A program made the position numbers and the translations under genes. Under the pieces are notes generated by a model, which was given only the letters and a program-made list of their open reading frames with translations, searched no databases and was not told where the DNA came from. Positions 58,059 through 64,000 of a DNA stretch of 64,000 nt are shown here, one piece after another. The stretch is from Bacteroidales bacterium (GTDB lineage Bacteria > Bacteroidota > Bacteroidia > Bacteroidales > VadinHA17). Location: assembly GCA_021738535.1 (NCBI GenBank), contig JAIPBU010000005.1, forward strand, positions 56,503-120,502, in the 5' to 3' direction. Each line of letters starts with the position of its first letter. The first letter of the stretch is position 1.

Positions 58059-60449
58059 TTAGAAATCTATTTTCAAAGAGATTGCCGGGATAACAGGAAA
58101 AAGTGAAACAGACTTTAGTTGCGGTATTACAGCATTATTGACCGGGCTTACTATTCTTGCATCAAGGTAAGAATAGTATGAATTTTTCCGGTTATAAACA
58201 TTGTATATACTGAATTCCAGGGCTCCAGACCAGTTCTTCCTCTTGAAACGATGGGTATATGAGATGTTTAGCCTGTGAAAATCTTTCATTTTATATTCAT
58301 TGATGTCGCTGTTACTGTATGCAGGATACAATAGCCAGTAGGGACTTACATCAGCCCCGATATAATTAAAGGAGGCCATATTGTAAATATATTCCGGCAA
58401 TGTGACTCTTTCTCCCGAGAGATATGTGAAGTTTACTGATATACGGTTCTTTTTATTAAAGTTATAATTCAATACCAGTGACAGGTTATGAGGCCGGTGG
58501 TGCTTTGCGGGGAAAGGTACTCCTTCATTTAGTTCATCAAAAAAATGAGTGGTTTTGGAGAGTGAGTATGATAGCCGGCCATTTAGTTTGCCTCCCGGTT
58601 TTTCAATAATGAATTCCGAGCCGAAGGATTCACCGGTGCCTGGAGTAACAATGTCATTTAAGCTTACAGTCCTCGTCCTGTGTGATGTCAGGTTGTGAGA
58701 ACTGTAACCCGGTTTGTATGCCAGTATATTATGCATCTTTTTATAATATGCTTCAAATGTCAGGTAGAAAGTCTTTCCAAAGAGAACAAGATCTGTATTG
58801 TATGCAAAGGCTGATTGATCAGCACTCGCCGGCTTATGACTGGAGGAAAAGGGTATATAAATATCCATTGGCAATCCCAGGCCCGGGTTGGTAAGCATAT
58901 GCAGAGCCTGGGATGTACGTGCCCATGAGACTTTAAAAGAAGAAGATTCACCTGTCAGGTATTGTAAAGAAAGCCTTGGCTCAGGTGAAAAAAAACTTGA
59001 TTCTTTTGCCCGAAAGAAGCCTAACCTGAAACCTGTGCTTAATCTTAATTTTTGTGTAAGAATGAAATTACGCGACAAATGTCCTGTCACTTCTGTAATA
59101 TTCAAAGGATCTATATTGCTTGATGTATAGCTTGAGTCATCATAAGAATAGGAATATTCAAGTTCAGAGGGAACAAGAAAATGATATTTTGCTTCAAGGC
59201 CTGCTGTAAAAGTATTAGTGCTGTCTTTTCCTTTCACATAACTGATCCCTGCAGATAAATCAGTTATGGATGATTTATAATAATCACTGTAGTCCTGTGC
59301 CGGATCCATAAATACATTTTTATTCCTGAAATCCATCCTGTAATTACTGACACCTGCATAGCTGTTAATATATGCCCTGTCTGTTGTAATGTGTTCGATA
59401 GATATTCTTCCGAAACTGTTTTTCCACAGTTGTTTGTATTCCGAATATTCTTCCCTGAAGCCATCCGGTTTATGGATATCGCTGAAATAATCACGGTCTG
59501 TGTACAACGATAATCCGAATATATTATTACTATCTGATCTGTGCCTGGCTTTTATATACAAATCATAAAAACCGGTATTATTATAGTTATACCTGTTTTT
59601 TATCAGGGAGTAAAGCTTATCGATGTAAGTAGCTCTGCCGCTGACAATGATTCCGCTTTTGTTCCTGACCAGGGGGATATCAGCCATCATTTTAGCAGAT
59701 ATTGTACTTATGTCAGCTTTTAAACGGAGTGAATCCATTGCAGGGTCATAAGTTTTAACATCGATTACAGATGATAATTTACCACCATACCTGGCCGGGA
59801 AAGCAGCTTTATAGAAATCAGCCTCTTCAATAATGAGAGGGTTGGCTGAAGACAGGAAGCCCAGCAGGTGGGATGGTTTGTATACTATGTTATTGTCAAG
59901 CAGGTACAGGTTCTGATCTGTAGAGCCGCCCCTGACAAATATATCAGATGATCCTTCACTGCCCTGGCTTACACCCGGTAGGGTGGCAAGAGTTTTAACA
60001 AGATCATCTTCACCTCCGATGGTTGAGAGCTTATTCACTGTTGCATGATCTATTCTGTCAAGCCCTGGAAGGATAACTTCACTTTTATTAAAATAGTGTG
60101 TACTGATAGTTACTTCACCAATATCAAAATTCATAATTGACGGGGTCAGACTGATTGTAATGCTTGTGTCACCTTTTAGCGAAACAAGGCTCTGTGCAAG
60201 GTTATAACCATCATATTCTGCAAAAATGATATATTGTCCTTCAGGTATCCCAAACCTGGCTATTCCTTCCTTGTCAGTATTAAGGTTCTTTTTAAGGGCA
60301 GGAATCTGTACCCTGGCATTACTCAGTGGTAAAGAGCTTGCAGAATCACATACCTGTACCTTCAGAATTGAGAATAAATTCTGTGCATTATTTGATTGAT
60401 TTAATGCAACGAATAGTACGAATAATATTATCAATCTTTTGTTAAGCAC
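58059..60449 (-). CDS. TonB-dependent receptor with carboxypeptidase-regulatory-like domain
   Basis: An outer-membrane active transporter of 796 residues, starting with GTG. Signal peptide, then a carboxypeptidase-D regulatory-like domain (residues 25-105: LPLSNARVQIPALKKNLNTD, EGIARFGIPEGQYIIFAEYD), the plug (STIGGEDDLVKTLATLPGVS, SEGSSDIFVRGGSTDQNLYL) and a barrel ending in Phe (ISLKIDF). Its small size and the DUF4249 partner upstream place it in the non-SusC group; the ligand could be a metal chelate, peptide or other small compound. Last gene of a four-gene operon. Confidence 0.92.
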   Translation of the reverse strand: MLNKRLIILFVLFVALNQSNNAQNLFSILKVQVCDSASSLPLSNARVQIPALKKNLNTDKEGIARFGIPEGQYIIFAEYDGYNLAQSLVSLKGDTSITISLTPSIMNFDIGEVTISTHYFNKSEVILPGLDRIDHATVNKLSTIGGEDDLVKTLATLPGVSQGSEGSSDIFVRGGSTDQNLYLLDNNIVYKPSHLLGFLSSANPLIIEEADFYKAAFPARYGGKLSSVIDVKTYDPAMDSLRLKADISTISAKMMADIPLVRNKSGIIVSGRATYIDKLYSLIKNRYNYNNTGFYDLYIKARHRSDSNNIFGLSLYTDRDYFSDIHKPDGFREEYSEYKQLWKNSFGRISIEHITTDRAYINSYAGVSNYRMDFRNKNVFMDPAQDYSDYYKSSITDLSAGISYVKGKDSTNTFTAGLEAKYHFLVPSELEYSYSYDDSSYTSSNIDPLNITEVTGHLSRNFILTQKLRLSTGFRLGFFRAKESSFFSPEPRLSLQYLTGESSSFKVSWARTSQALHMLTNPGLGLPMDIYIPFSSSHKPASADQSAFAYNTDLVLFGKTFYLTFEAYYKKMHNILAYKPGYSSHNLTSHRTRTVSLNDIVTPGTGESFGSEFIIEKPGGKLNGRLSYSLSKTTHFFDELNEGVPFPAKHHRPHNLSLVLNYNFNKKNRISVNFTYLSGERVTLPEYIYNMASFNYIGADVSPYWLLYPAYSNSDINEYKMKDFHRLNISYTHRFKRKNWSGALEFSIYNVYNRKNSYYSYLDARIVSPVNNAVIPQLKSVSLFPVIPAISLKIDF

Positions 60450-60451
60450 TG

Positions 60452-61051
60452 TTATTCAATTCTTATACTTAGGTTATTTAAAGTTTTAGAAGATATACAT
60501 AAGAATCCACTTACTTCAGTTCCCGGATCTGTTTTCATATTATTAAGGTCGTAAGTCAAGAGGTCTTTTTTGAGCTTTTTATTGGCTTTGGCAGCAGCAT
60601 AAAAATATCCCCCGGTACCAAGTGTCAGAATCCAACCTGGGTTTTTGAAGGAAGGATGCAGACCATGGTTTGATATACCCAGGCTCATCAATATACCGGC
60701 TGAACCAATTATGTAATATGCTGTTGACTTGTATTTTATTTTTTTGTAATACTCACTATATGGTATAATTTCAACCGGCTCAAAATCATTGAAAACAGTA
60801 ATTGATGAGTTGTTAATGGCGAAGGGCAGTGAATCGTTGTTTATTACCCGCACCGCGATAAATTGTAATTCCTTCTTTGGTTTTATCCTGTCACCAAAAA
60901 AGGTGGTATCTGAAACCAGTATCCTTACCTTCTGATGGGATTTGCCTGTCTCATTGTATATTACTTTTTCCAAATTTATACCCTTGTGTACAGGTAAACA
61001 GCCATATGCTGATAAGAACAGTAAAAAAATCATAATGATTTCTTTTTTCAT
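60452..61051 (-). CDS. Small lipoprotein, unrecognised
   Basis: A 199-residue lipoprotein: signal ending in the lipobox LSAYGC. A central hydrophobic pair (TAYYIIGSAGILMSLGISN and PGWILTLGTGGYFYAAAKAN) could be a membrane hairpin or buried strands. No known domain. It lies 2 bp upstream of the TonB receptor gene, so it is probably an accessory of that transporter. Confidence 0.7.
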   Translation of the reverse strand: MKKEIIMIFLLFLSAYGCLPVHKGINLEKVIYNETGKSHQKVRILVSDTTFFGDRIKPKKELQFIAVRVINNDSLPFAINNSSITVFNDFEPVEIIPYSEYYKKIKYKSTAYYIIGSAGILMSLGISNHGLHPSFKNPGWILTLGTGGYFYAAAKANKKLKKDLLTYDLNNMKTDPGTEVSGFLCISSKTLNNLSIRIE

Positions 61052-61077
61052 AGTTTCCTTATTTTAACTGCTATTAA

Positions 61078-61110
61078 AACCTTTAGCCTTTAGTCGTTCG
61101 TCTTTCGTCA
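61078..61110. repeat. 'TTAGTCGTTCGTCTTTCGTC' word tract
   Basis: Imprecise TTTAGTCGTTCGTCTTTCGT words in the 56-bp gap between the DUF4249 gene and the small lipoprotein gene; ends at the DUF4249 stop codon. Confidence 0.4.
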
Positions 61111-62064
61111 CTTATTCAGCCTGTATATAATCGCCGTATCAGTCATACAGCTGCCAAATACACCCAGTCCTCCTTCCACATTAGAAAATTCAGGCATTAT
61201 CCCCCTGAACAGATCAAGGAATGAACCACCGTCCATAACATTATTTATATTTTCTGTAAGCAGGTAATATGAAATGTAGTTATACAAATGAATATCTGTG
61301 GTTATCAGAACCGCATTGATCTCCTCCACATACCATCTGTAACTATCTTCCGGTTCAAATTCATCAGGCTTATATATGTGAAAGGGTGGACTCTCAAAAA
61401 TGAATGAATGATCAGTTTCTCTAAAATCAACATAAATACCCTTTGTATATGATCTTGTTTCGATATTCCCATTGCCATTATCACGACTTTCTTTTAGATG
61501 AAAGACGACAATCTGATTGTTTTCGATATCGCTTTTTGGCCAGGTCCCTATGATTTCGAAACCTTGCGCATAGTCCTCAAGATCATCAACCATACTTTCA
61601 ATTAATTCACATTCAGTCCAGTTAATTACCTCTATAGGTATTTTGGTACTGGCGTACACTGTCTCAAAACCTTCAGATTCAATCCTAAGCATGTATTCAC
61701 TGCCAGGCAAAATATCAAACTCAGACTGCTTTATTTCATAAATGGTGCTATTTGCCTCCAGTTGCTGTAACTCTACTGTATCTTGACTTTCAGAGTCGAC
61801 AATAAATACCCGCGCATCAACATAAATATCATCAAGACCAATATTACTTTCTGTATTCAACGGGTAAGTCCTTGTAACCATAACTTTTATACTGTTCGAT
61901 GAAGGATTCAGAATTCCGTAAACAACAAGTTTTGGTTCTTGATTCAAAGATCTCATTTCCACGATATCTTTCTTAATGCAAGAAGGAAAACAAGAGATTA
62001 TTAAAACTAAAGCAAATAAAGCCGGGCAAGTCTTTCTTGCCCGGCAAACCTTATTTAGTCCCAT
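61108..62064 (-). CDS. DUF4249 protein (TonB-receptor partner)
   Basis: A 318-residue lipoprotein: the hydrophobic stretch CPALFALVLIISCFPSCIKK gives the lipidation site. The DUF4249 pattern is seen in LNQEPKLVVYGILNPSSNSI, KVMVTRTYPL and PGSEYMLRIESEGFETVYAS. Members are typically encoded beside TonB receptors with carboxypeptidase-like domains, as here, and are thought to be surface-exposed ligand handlers. It overlaps the preceding lipoprotein gene by 10 bases. Confidence 0.85.
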   Translation of the reverse strand: MGLNKVCRARKTCPALFALVLIISCFPSCIKKDIVEMRSLNQEPKLVVYGILNPSSNSIKVMVTRTYPLNTESNIGLDDIYVDARVFIVDSESQDTVELQQLEANSTIYEIKQSEFDILPGSEYMLRIESEGFETVYASTKIPIEVINWTECELIESMVDDLEDYAQGFEIIGTWPKSDIENNQIVVFHLKESRDNGNGNIETRSYTKGIYVDFRETDHSFIFESPPFHIYKPDEFEPEDSYRWYVEEINAVLITTDIHLYNYISYYLLTENINNVMDGGSFLDLFRGIMPEFSNVEGGLGVFGSCMTDTAIIYRLNK

Positions 62065-62969
62065 AATTCAATCCATTGATAGATATTTGGATAACCACCA
62101 TCTTTATAAGTATACGTACATCTAATTGAATCACAATACACTATGCCTGTGTACCATAATAATGTCTTAGCAACTTTTTTTTCATTATAACCATAGTTAC
62201 TATCACAATACTCAACTGGTGGTGACCAAGATGGACCACCCCAGGCACATCCGTCAACCTTGGCATATACCATCCGGTCTGTTCTCCAGCCTCCATCATT
62301 TTTCCATCCGGTTATTCTGACTCCAATGCTTCCGTAAAATAGATAATTGACACACCAACCTTCAAGTTCAGCCTTCAAATCAGAATCGAGTGGATGGGGC
62401 TTGAAAACTGAATTCTTGCCCGTTACAGATTTAGCAGTTGTATTAAACACTTTTCTTTCAATATCAAAGACTTCTACTGCGTCTGAATCTTTAATATCCT
62501 TGAACTCGCTATCGTTAAAGTAATCATTTTTGACACTATTAATTGGGATTTTGATTACATGATCATATGTCATTTTATAAATAAAGCTTCCAATTTTAAT
62601 AATGCCATCTTGATTTACTAAAGTAGCAAACACGGGATCCTCAATTATTAATCTTTCTGGCTTGGAATTATCCGAAACAGCATCATTATCTGGCTCTGAG
62701 TCCAGAATCTTTCTGTATGAATAGAAAAAGTCATTCTCAATCTCCCAGTTTATAAGTGAATCCCTGTTATAGGTATGCAAATGAGAAAGAATGTTATTGA
62801 ATGATTCCAGATCTCTAAACCATACTATATCGTTTTCAACTGTATACTCAGTAACAGGATAGGATATTCTTTCACTATCGCGACTAGTTGATAAGCTATT
62901 ATCATTTTTTTGACATGAAATGATAAATGTAAGTATTATTAAAAATAAGATTAGGTTTTTTGATTTCAT
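62055..62969 (-). CDS. Lipoprotein at the head of the TonB operon, unrecognised
   Basis: A 304-residue lipoprotein: lipobox LTFIISC, then a 110-residue acidic region, a strand-rich middle and a Cys/Trp/Tyr-rich C-terminal third (GWCVNYLFYGSIGVRITGWK, CAWGGPSWSPPVEYC, VYCDSIRCTYTYKDGGYPN) with five Cys, so disulfides are likely. Related to Bacteroidota lipoproteins of DUF4848 type, but I am not certain. First gene of the operon leading to DUF4249 and the TonB receptor. Possibly a ligand-binding or secreted effector protein. Confidence 0.65.
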   Translation of the reverse strand: MKSKNLILFLIILTFIISCQKNDNSLSTSRDSERISYPVTEYTVENDIVWFRDLESFNNILSHLHTYNRDSLINWEIENDFFYSYRKILDSEPDNDAVSDNSKPERLIIEDPVFATLVNQDGIIKIGSFIYKMTYDHVIKIPINSVKNDYFNDSEFKDIKDSDAVEVFDIERKVFNTTAKSVTGKNSVFKPHPLDSDLKAELEGWCVNYLFYGSIGVRITGWKNDGGWRTDRMVYAKVDGCAWGGPSWSPPVEYCDSNYGYNEKKVAKTLLWYTGIVYCDSIRCTYTYKDGGYPNIYQWIELWD

Positions 62970-63010
62970 TTTTGTAAAATTAAACGGTTAAAACATCTAT
63001 TGTTTTATCT

Positions 63011-63060
63011 GCCTCACTACAGGTCTTCTGTGCATTATGAGCTTGTGGTGGGGCTTTTTT
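63011..63060 (+). terminator. Orphan plus-strand terminator-like hairpin
   Basis: GCCTCACTACA pairs with TGTGGTGGGGC (11 bp, two G-U pairs) across a 22-base loop, then TTTTTT. No plus-strand gene lies upstream; it sits 41 bp before the start of the minus-strand TonB operon. Confidence 0.5.
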
Positions 63061-63374
63061 ATTTGTTTTGATTTTCAAAGAAAACAAAGAAACTTTGTAA
63101 TGACCATAACATATTTATGAGACAGTCAAAAATTTTGAATAAGTTATTCCATATGCATTTGGTTTTAAGTTTAAGTGATAAATGATGTATAAGTGGGATT
63201 ACAATTAATTCCGGTACTTCATAAATAATTGGTTGTTTTTTTGACAGTTAAATACTTATTGCATGTATCGCCTAAGCAAGTTAGGCCATTTTTTTTTTTT
63301 TTCAAAATTTTTTCAGACCATATGGCTAGGAGTAGGTTTATTGTCAGTTCCCTTAAGTCCCTGGTTTTCTCATT

Positions 63375-63412
63375 ATCTAAGTCCTTTAGTCTCTCAGTCC
63401 CTCAGTCCCTTA
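63375..63412. repeat. Word-repeat tract matching 47593-47633 in inverse orientation
   Basis: Plus-strand AGTCTCTCAGTCCCTCAGTC in a run of similar words; its reverse complement shares the GACTGAGAG-CTAA-GACTTAGA pattern of the 47.6-kb tract. Confidence 0.55.
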
Positions 63413-63692
63413 GCCCCAGGTTCTCAATACCTCGGATCCGGTTTTACTGCCAGCTTTGCCATCTTTTCCACTTCCAGCTGGTGAAAACCAAAATCCTCCG
63501 TCACTTTGCCCAGCATAAGGTAGGTGCCGCTGCCACGGAATGGGTATTGCTACAACCGGAGTATATCAATTATTTTAAAAATATTTGTATTGCATTTCAC
63601 GAAAAGCGGTCTGATTAGTAGTACTTTTTAAGATGGCTAAAAGTACTAAATTACGTTTTGTATATATTGTTATAGGATATAACCTTAATTAA

Positions 63693-64000
63693 TCACTGAT
63701 TTGCGACAACCTTGTATCTGAAATTTCCAAATATCGGTTCTCCAGTATTACTCATCCCCTGAATAACTCCAACCACATATGAATTATAGCCTGCATTATA
63801 ATAATCCAGAATTGCTTCTCCCTTATTATCAGTTTCAATATTCGGTTCCCAATGAATTGTCAATCTGTAATCTGAGTTCTCTGTATTTAGGTTTTCATCA
63901 CTATAATTTGCTTTGTAATAGCTTTTTACAACATTGCATACAGGGTTTCTTGTAATATGGTCAGATGATCCACTCGGACCTAGACGATAAGTCCCAGGCT
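63693..64000 (-). CDS. C-terminus of a large secreted protein (MG2/plug-domain type)
   Basis: Only the last 101 complete codons are in the window, read from the TGA at 63693-63695. The end TIHWEPNIETDNKGEAILDY followed by NSYVVGVIQGMSNTGEPIFG resembles the C-terminal Ig-like domain of Bacteroidota alpha-2-macroglobulin-like or TonB-plug proteins (WxPxxxTDxxGxA pattern). The rest of the gene lies beyond base 64000, so the full architecture is unknown. Confidence 0.6.
   Translation of the reverse strand, partial: PGTYRLGPSGSSDHITRNPVCNVVKSYYKANYSDENLNTENSDYRLTIHWEPNIETDNKGEAILDYYNAGYNSYVVGVIQGMSNTGEPIFGNFRYKVVANQ

Larger units (their letters stand above)
62970..63692. other. Gap between the TonB operon and the end gene; no gene
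   Basis: Holds an orphan plus-strand terminator (63011-63060), a 15-base T run near 63290 and a word-repeat tract (63375-63412). On the minus strand a 31-codon frame near 63428-63520 (MLGKVTEDFGFHQLEVEK) is more GC-rich than the surroundings and could be a gene remnant, but I cannot assign it. Confidence 0.4.

Noticed and set aside
63229..63618. 129-codon plus-strand frame near the window end
   Set aside because: Spans a poly-T run and a word-repeat tract, with no recognisable domain.
1..64000. tRNA, rRNA, insertion sequence, prophage or integrative element
   Set aside because: None recognised in any gap or frame; gene content is housekeeping and envelope genes throughout.

Overview
The window reads as chromosomal DNA of a Bacteroidota bacterium, probably an anaerobic or fermentative member of the Bacteroidales/Marinilabiliales side of the phylum. 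Reasons: many start regions carry the Bacteroidota -7 element TAnnTTTG rather than an E. coli -10 box; Shine-Dalgarno sequences are mostly absent; lineage-typical families occur (DUF4252, DUF4249, a DUF6588-like protein, a TonB receptor with an N-terminal carboxypeptidase-regulatory-like domain, a DUF1987/SiaC protein, the 'EKIIIFYSDGTF' XRE regulator); and the metabolism is acetate kinase, butyrate kinase and PyrK/PyrD(B). I see no tRNA, rRNA operon, IS element, integrase or phage gene. One structured RNA, RNase P RNA, is clear.

Layout. 1-6.1 kb (minus): 5' part of ligA, then a three-gene AmmeMemoRadiSam locus (radical SAM enzyme, polytopic membrane protein with a degenerate spermidine-synthase fold, secreted Memo-AMMECR1 fusion), then a SiaC-like protein. 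6.3-10.3 kb (plus): argS, ffh, folD. 10.3-11.3 kb (minus): a PD40-repeat lipoprotein. 11.7-15.5 kb (plus): TPR protein, ComA-like phosphosulfolactate synthase, DUF368/PopT and aroE in one tightly packed operon. 15.5-20.4 kb: truA, Na+/solute symporter, threonine aldolase, queA. 20.5-28.0 kb: aldehyde dehydrogenase, rnpB, LolA-like protein plus kdsA, rarA, PiT phosphate transporter, CheY-like receiver. 28.2-32.7 kb (plus): Crp/Fnr regulator, gamma-glutamyltranspeptidase, an unrecognised membrane-anchored protein, an omega-amidase. 32.7-35.7 kb (minus): a YdiJ-type FAD/Fe-S dehydrogenase. 35.8-41.1 kb (plus): pta, ackA, two ptb-like genes and buk, a full set for acyl-phosphate ATP synthesis.

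41.1-47.6 kb: a repeat-rich gap, an SDR, a small outer-membrane protein, SlyD, two tandem DAACS symporters, and an 860-bp AT-rich gap carrying an array of TTACA-N2-TGTAA palindromes in front of an XRE regulator. 47.8-50.9 kb: pyrK-pyrD, an Lrp regulator, an SDR. 51.1-53.7 kb: an ECF sigma factor and its probable anti-sigma protein, flanked by three DUF4252 proteins. 53.9-58.0 kb: an outer-membrane protein, RelA/SpoT with a degenerate hydrolase half, a small barrel-like protein. 58.1-63.0 kb (minus): TonB receptor, small lipoprotein, DUF4249 protein and a further lipoprotein in one operon. 63.7 kb to the end: the C-terminus of a large secreted protein.

Most attractive for follow-up: (i) the envelope-targeted Memo/AMMECR1/radical-SAM module with its membrane partner; (ii) the palindromic operator array before the XRE regulator; (iii) the sigma/anti-sigma/DUF4252 cluster; (iv) an Fnr-like box placed for activation of the crp/fnr-family gene; (v) a dispersed-repeat-like hairpin inside RNase P RNA; and (vi) several families of short 'word' repeats confined to intergenic gaps.
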